Position numbers and translations under genes: made by a program. DNA of 64,000 bases from Bubalus kerabau (taxonomy: Eukaryota > Chordata > Mammalia > Artiodactyla > Bovidae). Shown piece by piece: positions 10,500 through 21,549 of the stretch (the first letter of the stretch is position 1; each line of letters begins with the position of its first letter). Below the pieces are notes generated by a model. The model was not told where the DNA came from and did no database searches. It saw only the letters and a list, made by a program, of their open reading frames with translations. The stretch is taken from NCBI RefSeq assembly GCF_029407905.1, contig NC_073624.1, positions 5,654,501 to 5,718,500 of the forward strand. Direction: 5' to 3'.

Positions 10500-10690
10500 A
10501 GACCCTAATGGGACCTACCCGTCTGCTCCTAAGCACTTCGCCTGCTTGGCATAGTCCTCACGATGACCCCGTAGGCAGGGAGTCTGTCCTCCTCTGTGAT
10601 GGGTGAGAAGCCTAGCAAGGTTCAGTCTCTTTCCTCAGTCACTGTGCTAGTACCGGGCAGAGCCGGGCTTGGAAACTGGGCAGCTTGCCC
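10500..10690 (-). repeat. MIR-like ancient SINE, diverged
   Basis: Reading left to right, the sequence follows the reverse complement of a MIR: agcacttcgcctgctt, tcctcacgatgacccc, gatgggtgagaag, then gggcagagccgggctt. Limits and subfamily are uncertain. Confidence 0.5.
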
Positions 10691-11323
10691 CCCTGGATGT
10701 GCCCTGAGCTCCACAGCCCAGCTGCAGCCTCAGGTTCCCTGCCAGCCTCTGTTCCCTGACCTGCAAAGTGGGAGTCACCTCAGCGCGACCTGCAGATGGA
10801 GAGGCAGGGCTCAGGCGGGCGGGCTGGGCCTTCATTTCAGCCCAGGCATCAAACCAGGGCCCATCCTCTGGGCAGCTCATTGGCGGAGTTCAGCTCAGCG
10901 CCGGTTCTCCTGTAGACAGCAGCCGCCTTTCTGAAAGGCGCTGCCATTTCCAAAAGCCGTATAAAAACATCGAGGACCAGATTTTTATATGTGCTGGAAA
11001 GCTCCAGCATACTTGGTCTTCCGATATTGGAAGTACCACTCACAGAAGCCAAAGGAACAGGAGGGAAAGAAAAGCTGCTCCAGTCCCTTTCCTGAGCTCT
11101 GAGCGTTGAAAGACCGCGCCTGAGGACAGAGTTCACCATTGCCCTGGGAAAGCAAACCATGGCAAGGGTACTCCTGGAGCAGGGAAATCTCCAAAAACGC
11201 CACAGCAGAACCGTGGCCCTTCCCTCTTGTTGGGGATGAGTCCACAGCGCAGGGCGGGAGTTGGGGGGGGGGGCGGCCCCAGGTTTCGGGGGACCGGGCT
11301 GTGACGTTGTGTCCTGGCTCCAG

Positions 11324-11559
11324 GACCCGTACGCCGCCTTCTTTAAGATGGACACTGACAGGGACGGCATCCTCACCATGCACGACCTCCACCGCCTGCT
11401 GCAGCACCTGCTCTTCAACCTGAAGGACGAGGAGTTCGAGCGCCTCCTGGGCCTTCTCGGCCTGAGGCTCAGCATCACGTTAAACTTCCGGGAGTTCCGG
11501 AACCTGTGCGAGAAGAGGTCGTTCAGTGCGGGTGACGACGCGCCCCAGAGACTGCCCAG
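11324..11559 (+). CDS. EFCAB6: EFCAB6 exon (window exon 3 of 9), canonical EF-hand pair
   Basis: A 236-base exon encodes residues 84-161 plus two bases of codon 162. Its entering helix (DPYAAFFKM) leads into a full EF-hand loop at residues 93-104, DTDRDGILTMHD: Asp at positions 1, 3, 5 and 12, Gly at 6 and Leu at 8. This is the only loop in the window with all the usual ligand positions filled. A second, degenerate loop (LRLSITLNFREF, about 130-141) completes the pair. The acceptor is ctccag and the donor is gtaaga. The trailing AG joins A at 26340 to make Arg162. The exon is unusual for this gene in base use: third positions are mostly G or C, and I count about 19 CpGs, against one in the exon at 60061. 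Confidence 0.95.
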
Positions 11560-13140
11560 GTAAGAGGCCAGTGCGGGGCGGCGTCCATGCGGGCCCCACA
11601 CGGTGCCGAGGGCCGGGGCTGGGGGCGGGGCGGCTGCCGTCCCCGATCTGTTCACTGTCTTTTCCTTAGTTCAAGAAAAGCCACTCTCAGGGTCACACGC
11701 TCAGTGTAGAAAGACTAGAAAATGCAGAGACAGGTGAGAAGATACACTTGATCTGGGCGCCCGTGAGCATCGTTGTTTTGGTTGTTGTTGTTGTTGTTTG
11801 TACTTCACTGTGCGTCATCCCAGTCTGGTTAATTTACACCTAAATACACACGCGTACTTGTACGTTCTCGTTGTTATGAACCCAGGGCCAGGTAGATACG
11901 GGTGTCACTTAGCCTTCCAAGACCTCTGGGAGCACTGCATGCAGAGGGCGGAGCTGGGTGCTTGTCAGGAGAACACGTGGACTTCCCCCAGGCCTGAGTC
12001 CTTACCCTGGGCAGTAAGCCTGGCACCACAGCACCTTGTGGTGATTGGTGGAAACCGAGTGTCCTTTCTCTTTCTTCCATGTGCATAAATCCACCCACGT
12101 ACTTGTATATTTGTCTCTTTAAACCCTGGGGTCAGCGGTGCCAGCCGCTCTGGGAGATGCAAGGACCCCTTCCAGCCCTTTGTCAGGCAGGACTCCCCAC
12201 CCCCCACCACTGTTCACCCCACGCCAGCCTCGCTCACAGTAGGAGAATCTGTGTGTCCAGCTGGGGCCGTGACTTGCTCGTCTCCTCGGCTTCGCTCAGT
12301 AAAGGCACCTGCTCCCTGAAGTAGTGACGGGCCTCCCATCTTACCTGGGCCTGCCACAGTCTCCTCCCCCACTGAGATCTGTTGACAGGCACGGATGAAG
12401 GAAACATTCAGCTGCTCCCTTACCAATTATTACAAGTACAATATCAATATTTTTTGAAATGTTACCCTCCGCTTTGCTAGCTCAGGGCTGCCCTTGATAC
12501 TCAGAGATTCAGCCCAGTAGTGACACCATCCCTGGGCCCTTCTGCCCTTAAGGCACCTCCAGCCCCCAGGGGCTGCAGACAAGTGCCCACCCCCAGACAA
12601 GGGCATTCCCCAGGAGGGGGACCCCCTAGAAGCCCCTGTCACTGGGCCAGACTCTGCCACTTGTGCAGGCTGCAGAGGCCGCTGACCTTGCCCTTTAATT
12701 TTCTCTTCGGAACTTGCTGGGTTTATTTTGTCTCTACTTAAAAAGCTAGCAAGGAAGAAAACGACTGTAGTGTCAGAAATTTCTAAGTGAAGCAATCATG
12801 GAACACGTGAGTTGAACACCTGCTTCCAATTGCTCCAGTTGTGAGGAGCTTTAATATGAGACTTGATTGCTTAACATTCAAACAAAGCAAGAAAATATCC
12901 TTCAGAAAGAACTTTCTGGAGAATTTATGCAGAACGGATATGGAAAATTTCAACCACAAAGTGCAGTCTTCCCATCCACGTGATTCGGCTGTCTTAGTTG
13001 TGTTATTTGTTCATCCATCCCACGTTTATCAAGGGTCTGCTGTGAGCTGGGCAGCACCCCAGGACTCGGTGGTGCAAAGGTGGATGAGATGAACACTCTC
13101 CTTGAGGGACTTGGGGCTGAACTGGGACAAGTACAAAAAC

Positions 13141-13181
13141 AGGATTGGGTCCCTGGCATCTTTTATACCTTTCGGAAAGAT
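13141..13181. repeat. 41-bp dispersed direct repeat, copy 1
   Basis: This 41-base segment contains ccctggcatcttttatacct followed by ttcggaaagat. It recurs at 14581-14621 with two mismatches. The flanks of the two copies are unrelated, so it is not the edge of a longer duplication that I can see. Confidence 0.9.
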
Positions 13182-13714
13182 ATTCAAGAATACAAGGATA
13201 TCTGAAGTGCCCCAGGGAGGGGAGAGACCAAGCCTACTTGAGGTGAAGAGGAAAAGTATGACATTTCAGTTAGATCTTGAGATGTGAGGAGGAGTTTGTC
13301 CAGTGCGAGTTACCAGACTGTGGTTCAGAGCCGGGGGCAGCACTTGCAGACCCGCAGAGGAGGGAGTGCAGAGCCTACTCGGGGACCGGGCGGAGCATGC
13401 GGGCACAGAGTGGTATGCACAGTGGGCGAGGAGGCCTGAAGTTGCAGGAGGGCGGGGTGAGAAGGGGCTTGAGTGTCAGGCTTGGTCAGCAGGCCGGAGA
13501 GGATCCTCTGCCATGGTGTGTCAGAGGGCGTGTTGTGCCATGCAGACATCCTTCAGCAGCTGCAGAGTAGAGGGTGGATGCAGAGGCTGGATGCAGGAAG
13601 ACCAGCTTGGGCCCCAAGGCTCTGGTGTAGTCCGAGCTCTGAGACCCAACCAAGGCACTGCTTTAGAAAGCCAAGCCTTCCCATGGCTGGAGCCCGAACC
13701 TGTGCCTCGTGAAG

Positions 13715-13870
13715 ATGTATCTTTTCATACCCTACAACTCTTCAAGGAGGCATCGCTACCTGGGTTTGCAGATGAAGGAATTCGGGTCTTGAGGTGAGTT
13801 TCTGACTGGTCCAGAAGGACCCAGGTGATGGGCAGTGGACAGAGATTGGAACTCAGGGTGCCTGTGGGTT
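13715..13870 (-). repeat. MIR-like ancient SINE, diverged
   Basis: The motif order cctacaactcttcaaggagg, gcagatgaaggaattcgg and ggaactcagggtgcc follows a reverse-complemented MIR. It is weakly supported and its limits are approximate. Confidence 0.4.
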
Positions 13871-14580
13871 GGGGCCACCTCCTCTGTGTGGAGAGTTGGT
13901 CTCTTTCACCCCCGCAGTCTCTGTTCTCCACTAGCCAAACCTGGACGCCTCCCCTTTTTAGAAGCCATCCCGGCCGCTCACTTGGACCCCTCTGCGTTCT
14001 GGGCCTTCACCTTCCACCTGCATCATCAAATGCAATACTTTTGAAAACTTTGAAGGTTCATAACTTTGTTGAAGACAGGAAGACCATCTTGTTTGCTTCA
14101 CAACTGCACAGCATTTTCATCTTTAGATGTGTAAATACCAGTTAGAGTGGTTAGTCCAATGACCTGATTCGTTTACATCATCTGTTCCCTTGTTTACAGC
14201 ACACGGGCCTTGTCCGTTTATCTGCTGACAACCCACATCAAGTTCCTTTTGGTGTGTGTACATCATCAGAGACGAAAGAATGCTGTCAAGCGTCCTCTTA
14301 GCAAAATTAGACAGCCAGCGTCTTGTCACAAAATATTGTATGATCCAGTCCTTCCTGATGAATGACTGACTGAATGCAAACAGATTTCCTTGCTGTTCTT
14401 GGATGTGAATCACTCACTCATCAGGAGATTTGGCTTCTATGATCCAGTTCACCATCATCTTCTGGTTCATCTAATCATTGTGGAACATCTTACGATCTCA
14501 GTTTTCTCCCCTTCGCCATCTGGGCATGAAGTAAGAATTCTCAGTTCTCAACTGTGTTCAGTGAAAGCTAACATAACCCC

Positions 14581-14621
14581 AGGATGGGGTCCCTGGCGTC
14601 TTTTATACCTTTCGGAAAGAT
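14581..14621. repeat. 41-bp dispersed direct repeat, copy 2
   Basis: Same orientation as the copy at 13141, start-to-start spacing 1440 bases, 39 of 41 positions identical. It contains ccctggcgtcttttatacct and ends ttcggaaagat. Confidence 0.9.
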
Positions 14622-15727
14622 GCTGTTACACCTAGGGCAGTGCAATCGGAAAAGTGAGGGGTAATGTAACAGTGGTGATGCGTTTCAGTATGATATCATC
14701 CTGCTAGGAGACTCTGTGTTTGTTTGTTTTCCTGTTATTATTTAGTCTCCTTTTTCTTTTTAGCATAACTGGAAACAATGAATGAAAAACAATTGAATGT
14801 TTCCTAGAATAATGAAATAGAGCTAGTATCAGTAAATCAAGCTCACTAAGACCCCATGATCTGTCCTATTCTAAGAGGGTTCAGTGGACCCATGTGGTAA
14901 TTGCAAGATAAAAGGAGCTTTATTTCATAAAGAAAATAAATGCCCTTTTTGTGTTTCTTTGGAAGATCTCTAAGAAAGAATAAAAGTCATGAATGCCACT
15001 TTCTATTTTCTGGATCATACAGATTTGCTATTTCTTCTTTAAATATTTGATGGAATTCACCTATGAAATAATTCAGTCCTGGAGTTTCCTTTTCAGAAGA
15101 ATTTTAGCTGTAAATCTGATTACTTTAATAGTTACAGGATCCTTTAGGGTTTCTGTTCCTTCTTGACTGAGTTTTAATAATTTGTGTCTTAAAATATTGG
15201 TCCGTTTTGTTCAACCTGTTAAATTCATGAGAATAAAGTTGAGCACAGTATTTCCTTGCTGTTCTTTCAATAGCTGTGGGGTCTTTAGTGATATCCCTGT
15301 TTTCATTTTTTGATATTGGTAGTTGATGTCTTCTCTCCTTTTTCGTTGATCCATTTAGCTGAAGGTTTTATTAATTTTATTGATATTTTCAAAGAACAAG
15401 CTTTATGTTTCATTCATTTTTCTCTGTTGTTTTTCTGTTCAATTTCATTGATTTCTCTTCTTTAATACTTTCTCTTCCTTCTTGCTTTAAGTATGCAGTT
15501 GATCCTTGAACAACACAGGGGTCACAGGAGCTGATCCACCCCCACAGTCAAAAGTCTGTGCAGAGCTTTTGACTCCCACAAACTTAACTACTAATAGATG
15601 ACTGCTGACTAGACAAGTCACAAATAACATAAAGTTAATTAACACACAGATTTTATATGTATTATATACTGTATTCTTACAGTATATAAAGCAAGCTAGA
15701 GAAAAGATAATATTGTTAAGAAAATCA

Positions 15728-15882
15728 TGAGTGAGTGAGTGAGTGAAAGTCGCTCAGTGGTGTCCCACTCTTTATGACCCCATGGACTATACAGTCCCTG
15801 GATTTCTCCAGGCCAGAATACTGGAGTGGGTATCCTTTCCCTTCTCCAGGGGATCTTCCCAACCCAGGGATCAAACCCATGA
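15728..15882 (-). mobile_element. Bov-tA SINE inside the Tigger relic
   Basis: Minus-strand copy with the BovB-derived part at the left (gtcgctcagtggtgtcccac) and a shortened tRNA-like head at the right ending near cagggatcaaaccca. It inserted after the DNA transposon. Confidence 0.9.
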
Positions 15883-16184
15883 GGGAGAGAAAATGCATTT
15901 ACAGTTCAGTGTTGATCAACACTGAAAGTTCCCATTGTCCGTTACAAGATGAGTCGTCTGTCTGTCAGTACCCATGTCTGTGTTGTCTCCCATGATACAG
16001 AGCGCTGTGAGCGGCATACATGCTGGTGTACAACTCGACACCTCAAAGGTGGAAAGATAATGTGAAAAAGAAGTCCATATTTACGTAGAGGTAGGACAAT
16101 TCGTGCACGGATAACAAAGAAGCAGCAATATGATTGCTTTAAGGCAGCTTAGTGTAAGTCATACAATTGCTACCTGGTAGCCTA

Positions 16185-16466
16185 GCAATGGCACCCCACT
16201 CCAGTCCTCTTGCCTGTAAAGTCTCACGGACGGAGGAGCCTGGTGGGCTGCAGTCCATGGAGTTGCTAAGAGTTGGACATGACTGAGCGGCTTCACTTTT
16301 ACTTTTCACTTTCATGTATTGGAGAAGGAAATGGCAACCCACTCCAGTGTTCTTGCCTGGAGAATCCCAGGGACGGGGAAGCCTGGTGGGCTGCATAGTC
16401 CAGTCTATGGGGTCGCACAGAGTCGGACATGACTGAAGCAACTTAGCAGCAGCAGCAGCAGCAGCC
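16185..16466 (+). mobile_element. BOVA2 dimeric SINE inside the Tigger relic
   Basis: Two BovA monomers on the plus strand, starting gcaatggcaccccactcc, with a second unit at ggagaaggaaatggcaac and a tail of six CAG repeats (agcagcagcagcagcagc), longer than usual. Confidence 0.93.
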
Positions 16467-16519
16467 TAGCCTACACAGTAGTGAATTAATCATTATAAAA
16501 TCTATATGGCATACAGTGC

Positions 16520-16739
16520 CTGTGTGCATACATGCTCAGTCATGTCCAACTCTTTTGCCACCCCAGAGTCTTCAGCCCACCCAGCTCCTCTGCCCATGGA
16601 ATTTTCCAGGCAAGAATACTGGAGTGGGTTGCCATTTCCTCCTCCAGGGGATCTTCCCAACCTGGGGATCAAATTCATGTCTCCTGTATCTCCTGCATTG
16701 GCAGGCGTATTCTTAACCACTGAGCCACCTGCAAAGCCA
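16520..16739 (-). mobile_element. Bov-tA SINE inside the Tigger relic
   Basis: Minus-strand copy; the tRNA-like head at the right ends accactgagccacctgcaaa. An A run at about 16796-16812 lies some 55 bases further right and belongs to the host sequence, not this SINE. Confidence 0.9.
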
Positions 16740-17547
16740 TGGTATACAATATTACACTCATATTCAAAATGCAGTATTGGAATCATTGTTACTCTAAAAA
16801 AAAAAAAAAACAACCCTTACCTGTGATGATAGACAATTTCTCCAATATGAGAGAGAGAGGGGGCAAGAGAGGGAGAGACATACTACATGGTAATGTAATT
16901 CTTTGAAAGTAAAGTTATAAATCAGGAAGAAAATTAAGGCATTAATTTTATATTAAATATCATCTTATGTCTATGTAAGGATAGACTAGTGTCTACAAAT
17001 ATTTTATGCATTTATGACATACCTTTTTCTTCAATTTTTTCAATATTTCTAGGCTGTGTGGCTCATCTGTGAGTTTTTTCAAGTTGTCACAAATCCCCCC
17101 AAATTTTTCCAATGTATTAATTGAAAAGATTGGCATATAAGTTGACTTGTGCAGTCCAAACCTGTGTGGGGCAAAGGTCAACTGTAGTTTGTCCTGCATT
17201 TTTATTTTCTTAAGCTAATAACTCAGATTTTTATTTGAATTATTTCTTAATGCTGTCAGTTTTCTCATAGGTATTGATTGAGCTGCATTTCACAAATTTG
17301 GACAAGTTGTAGTTTTTATTTTCACTCAGTTCAAAATATTTTCTAATTTCCCTTTAGAGTGTTTATTGAAACCATGGATTATTTAGGAGGATGTTTTTTC
17401 TTCAAAATATTTCCATGGTTTCCAGCTGTTTATTATTGATTTCTAATCTAATTCTGTTAAGTTTAGATAGCATACTTTGTATGATTTTTATTATTTTAAA
17501 TTTGTTAAGGTTCATTGTATAACCCTAGAAATGGTCTATCTTGGTGA

Positions 17548-17738
17548 ATGTGCTGTGCTTAGTCACTCAGTCATGTCAGATTCTTTGCGACCCCTTAAGA
17601 CTGTAGCCCTCCAGGCTCCTCTTCCATGGGGATTCTCCAGGCAAGAATACTGGAGTGGGTTGCCATGCCCTCCTCCAGGGTATCTTCCCAACCCAGGGAT
17701 GGAACCCAGGTCCCCTGCATTGCAGGAAGACTCTTTAT
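17548..17738 (-). mobile_element. Bov-tA SINE in the L1 relic
   Basis: Minus-strand copy from gtgctgtgcttagtcactca to the shortened head at gcaggaagactctttatcc. It splits the endonuclease region of the L1 relic, so it is younger. Confidence 0.9.
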
Positions 17739-18067
17739 CCCATGTGTACTTGAAAATAATGTGTATTTGGCGGTTGCTGGGTGGAGTGTTCTGTAAATGT
17801 CAATTAGATCAAGTTAGTTATAAGTGTTCAGATTCTTGCTTAGTTTCTATTAGTTCTACCAGTTACCAAGAGGGGAGTGCTCATGTCTCCAATGATAATT
17901 TTGCATTTGTCTATTTCTCCTTCTGTTTTTAATCCATTTATGCTTTATGTATTTCAAAACTCTGAGAAAAATGTATGTTTATATTCACCATTTCTGCACC
18001 TCTTCTTTTATTTCTGAAGTTCCAATTTCCTCTCTGCTGCCATTTTCCTTCCCCTGAAGAATTTCCA

Positions 18068-18186
18068 TTAGTCACTCAGTTGTGTCTGACTCTTTGTGAG
18101 CCCATGGACAGCAGCCCACCAGGCTCCTCCATCCATGAGATTCTCCAGGCAAGAATACTGGAGTGGGTTGCCATTTCCTTCTCCAA
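18068..18186 (-). mobile_element. BovA SINE fragment in the L1 relic
   Basis: Only the BovB-derived monomer is present (ttgtgtctgactctttgtga to gccatttccttctccaa); the tRNA-like head is missing. Confidence 0.88.
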
Positions 18187-18397
18187 TTAGCAAGTCTACT
18201 GGAGACAAATCTTAATTTTCCTTCATTGATAATATCTTTATTGTTCTTTCATTCCTAACAGTTTTTTTTCCTGAATATAAAATTATAAGTTGACAATTCT
18301 TCTGTTAAAGCATTTGAAAAATGTTGTTCCATTGTCTTTTGGCCCCTACAGTTTGTGAGGAAAAATCTACAGTCACTCAAATGGTCTTCCCTCCATG

Positions 18398-18606
18398 GTG
18401 GTTTAGTCACTAAGTCATGTCCAACTCTTTTGTGACCCCACGGATTGTAGCCCACCAGACTCCTCTGTCCATGGGATTTCCTAAGCAAGAGTACTGGAGT
18501 GGGTTGCCATTTCCTTCTCCAGGGGATCTTCCCGACCCAGGGATCAAACTCGAGTCTCCTGCATTGCAGGCAGATTCTTTATGGACTGAGCCACCAGGGA
18601 AGCCCT
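18398..18606 (-). mobile_element. Bov-tA SINE in the L1 relic
   Basis: Full-length minus-strand copy from tggtttagtcactaagtcat to the tRNA-like head ending gagccaccagggaagccc. Confidence 0.92.
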
Positions 18607-18680
18607 CTATAAATGTGTCGTTTTTCTTAAGTTGCTTTCAGGATTTTTTCTTTATCTTTAGTTATCAGTAGTTTTAGTAT

Positions 18681-18898
18681 GTGGAGTGTTCTTGCCTGGA
18701 GAATCCCAGGGATGGAGGAGCCTGGAAGACTGCCGTCTATGGGGTCGCACAGAGGCGGACATGACTGAAGCGACTTAGCAGCAGCAGCAGTGCGAGGGCT
18801 TCCCGGGCGGCACTAGCGGCGAAGAAGCCGCCTGCCAACGCAGGGGACGTGAGAGACGCGGACGATCCCTGGGTTGGGAAGATCCCCTGGAGGAGGAC
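18681..18898 (+). mobile_element. Composite SINE: BovA half followed by a Bov-tA head
   Basis: From 18681 to about 18790 the sequence is the second half of a BOVA2 ending in cagcagcagcag. From about 18796 a tRNA-like Bov-tA head follows (gggcttcccgggcggcacta) and stops at the monomer boundary near gaggagga. The head carries several intact CpGs, which suggests modest age. Confidence 0.8.
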
Positions 18899-20175
18899 GT
18901 GGTGTGTTTGAGCATGATTTTCTTTGAGTTTATCTTTTTTGAGGTTTGCTCAACTTCCTGAATCTGTAAATTTTTGTTTTTCCATCAAATTTGAGCAGGT
19001 TTCAGCTATTATTTCCCGAAATTTTAAACTTTTTTTGGCACCAGCCTTCGTCTGTTCTCCTTTCAGTACTCCGGTGACCTGGATGTTCGATCTTCTGCTT
19101 TTGTATCACAGGTCTCTGTATCTTAGTCCCTGGAGAGATTCTTTTCTTCCCCTCTGTTGATCAGACAGATTATTTCTAGTCATCTGTCTTCAAGTTCACT
19201 GACTCCATCAGTGCTGGCTCTGTCATCTTCACTGAGCCAGTCCAGTGACAATTTTATTTCAGTTGTATTTTTCAGTTCTAAACTTTCCACTTGGTTCTTT
19301 TGCCTTTTTTTTTTTTTTAACTGCTATTTCTTTGCTCTGAACTTATGTCTTTCCATTTATTTTAAGAATGTATACTCTTACCTCATGATTATAATAGCTG
19401 CTTTAAAATAGTGTATTTTCAACATCTAGGTTATCTTGGAGTTGGTGCTTGTTTGTCTTTTATCTTGAAAATTGTTGGCATTTTCCTGGTCCTTCGCATA
19501 CCGAGTAATTTGGGACTGTATTGTGGATATCTTTAATGTTCTATTGTGACACTCTGTTCCTGTTAAAATCCTTGGTGGTGTGTTGGTTGATTGATTTTCA
19601 AAGCAGGCGATCAGTCCAGCTAGTTTCAGAGTGCATGTGCTGACCTGCCCTCTGTGGTTTCAACGTCAGTTTATTTTTCAGGGCCGTTGCAGCTCTATCA
19701 GGGCAGCCCATGAAGGCAGTTCCCAGGAGCCAGTCCTCACTACACTGAGTTTCTCAACGCTTTCACTGGGCTGCTTTGGGTCAGTCTCACATGTGCACAC
19801 ACTGGAGCGTGTGCACACGTCAGAGCGTGTGCACCTGGAACTCCATGCATCTGAGCTTCCCTTTCTCTAGCTCTCTCCTCTCTGTGATTTCTTCCCACCC
19901 TCCCCAGCAGTCAGAAACCTGCTTTTTTGGTCTTGTGGTTGGAAAATCTTAGGTTTTAGTCTCTCTGTGCTGTTGAGTGCTTCTCATGACTGGGTCCACC
20001 TCCAGGACAACATAGTGAAAGAGAAAAGGAGAAGGATAATAATGTGGATTTCTCCAATCCTCCTTGAACACAGGGACCCCTTTCACCTTCCCCTTTGGTT
20101 TGAGAGAAGAATTTCAATTTGGGGTACCTCCTTGGCCAGTACCATTGCTTGGCATAGAAGTGCGGTTTTGTAACT

Positions 20176-20372
20176 GGGCTTGCTTCCCTTATGTCTCAGC
20201 CGGTAAAGAATCCGCCAGCAATGAGGGAGACCTGGGTTCAATCCCTGGGTCGGGAACATCCCCTGGAGAAGGCAAAGGCTCCCCATTCCAGTATTCTGGC
20301 CTGGAGAATTCCATGGACTGGATAGTCCATGGGATTGCAAAGAGTCAGACACAACTGAACGACTTCCACTTT
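20176..20372 (+). mobile_element. Bov-tA SINE
   Basis: Plus-strand copy with tRNA-like head (ggtaaagaatccgccagcaa), B-box region (gggttcaatccctgggtcgg) and BovA body ending in gacacaactgaacgacttcc. Confidence 0.9.
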
Positions 20373-20759
20373 CTCTTGCCTCAGATCAGGAATGGAACAG
20401 TAAGAAGTGACAAGAAGGGAGAGGATTCCCTCATGTCCTTTGTACTTCAGGGGCTTGCCTTCCTAATTCTTTGGTCAGAAAAACAGGCTCTCTTTTGAGG
20501 CTTTTTCTGTCCACATCCAATGCACAACTCCACAATTAGAACTGTCTTTAAGCAGCCCTTAAACTGGAAATAGGAGGGAAAAAGCTGTGAAACTCACCAC
20601 CGCATAAGTCGGTCTTCAAGTTTTGATCCCGCCAGCCACCAGTATCCTATTACTTACTTTTGGGTGTCCTCAGAGAGTTACTTTTTGTATTCTGTCCAGA
20701 GCTGTAATCAGTGGGAGAGAGAGAGTGAAGTAGACGTGCCTGCTCTATTCTCCCTGGGA

Positions 20760-21045
20760 CATCTCAGGACTCTGGCCCTGCCTGGAATGTTGTTCCCCAG
20801 GATTGCACAGCACCTTCTCATCACTCAGGCCTTGGGGAGCTGCTGTCTGGCCTTCTTGGCTAAAGTGCCCCCGACCCCACGCTAGTCCCTCATTCTCAGT
20901 CACATTCAGTATCTGAAGTTACCTGATTGACTTATTTTTCCAAGTGTTTGCTATACGTTCCCGCCATCAGAGCGTGAGCTCCTTGTGGACGTGGGTTCTG
21001 TATGCCGTGCTCGTCACTGTGTTTGTAGGACCCAGGGCAGCAGAT
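20760..21045 (+). repeat. L2-like LINE 3' end, diverged
   Basis: The order of segments ctggccctgcctggaatgtt, gacttatttttccaagtgtt and gagcgtgagctccttgtgg matches the 3' end of mammalian L2 in plus orientation. It is ancient, and its boundaries are approximate. Confidence 0.55.
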
Positions 21046-21549
21046 GGGAAGAGTTCGTGACTGGTGGACTGGTTGATAGGAAGGCTAGATCTGCCTGTCA
21101 AGATCTAAAAGGGCAGGCCATAGGAGAGGAAAAGGCCATGGAAAAACCTTCCAGTCTCTCCAGAGGAGACAAGGATATAAAATGGAACAGAGAAGAAATG
21201 AATGGGAAATCAGTCAGAGTCCCTGGTTTGAGCATGAGTCACTAAGAAAAATAACCAAGCCTCATAGCCCAATAAAGAAATCAGGGTGTTTTGGATGTGT
21301 GTTTAGACAGTGGGATCATTTTGGTAGTGAGTTGACTTTGCAGAGACAGAACAGGCCTCTCAGGACCTCCATCCTTTTTGGGGTAAGTCCAGGTGAGCCC
21401 ACTGGGGTCGGGTGAAGTCTAACGGTGAGGGCAGGGGACTGTGTGTCATTAGGACCTACAATCCTGTAAGCAATAGTTGTGAAAACGCAACGTAATCCAC
21501 CTAACCTTCCAAAACCTTAGTGGTAAAGTAGCATTGCAAGATCAAATGA

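Larger units (their letters stand above)
4819..11323. other. EFCAB6 intron between window exons 2 and 3
   Basis: A 6.5 kb phase-0 intron. It holds a 25-bp tandem duplication, a Bov-tA SINE, the large 16-bp minisatellite (5923-7852), about 1.4 kb of unique sequence, a BOVA2 SINE, a CpG-rich patch at 10262-10465, a MIR-like copy, and an 11-base G run about 50 bases before the next acceptor. Open frames here are short or repeat-driven. I recognise no gene. Confidence 0.8.
15496..17184. mobile_element. Tigger/MER2-type DNA transposon relic, nested in L1 and itself invaded by SINEs
   Basis: Terminal inverted repeats are visible: the left end reads cagttgatccttgaacaaca and the right end is a near reverse complement finishing gcaaaggtcaactg. 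A TA follows the right end, and TG stands at the left where the matching TA would be expected. After removing three inserted SINEs about 1 kb remains, with no open transposase frame. The terminal sequence matches the pogo-like Tigger/MER2 group as I remember it; the exact subfamily needs a library search. Confidence 0.7.
15000..19640 (-). mobile_element. Old L1 (L1M-class) LINE relic, broken by later insertions
   Basis: The AT-rich plus strand reads as antisense L1. From left to right it runs from the segment between endonuclease and reverse transcriptase (caaagaacaagctttatg near 15390), through the endonuclease region (gggtggagtgttctgtaaat near 17780), to the ORF1-type coiled-coil region (tgtcttcaagttcactgact near 19190, cagttctaaactttccactt near 19275). 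That order fits one L1 on the minus strand with its 5' side to the right. No long L1 frame survives. A Tigger-like element and SINEs interrupt it. The subfamily is not determined. Confidence 0.75.

Noticed and set aside
10849..11655. A 268-residue minus-strand open frame over the exon at 11324
   Set aside because: It is antisense to a real EFCAB6 exon; high GC and CpG content removes stop codons on the opposite strand.
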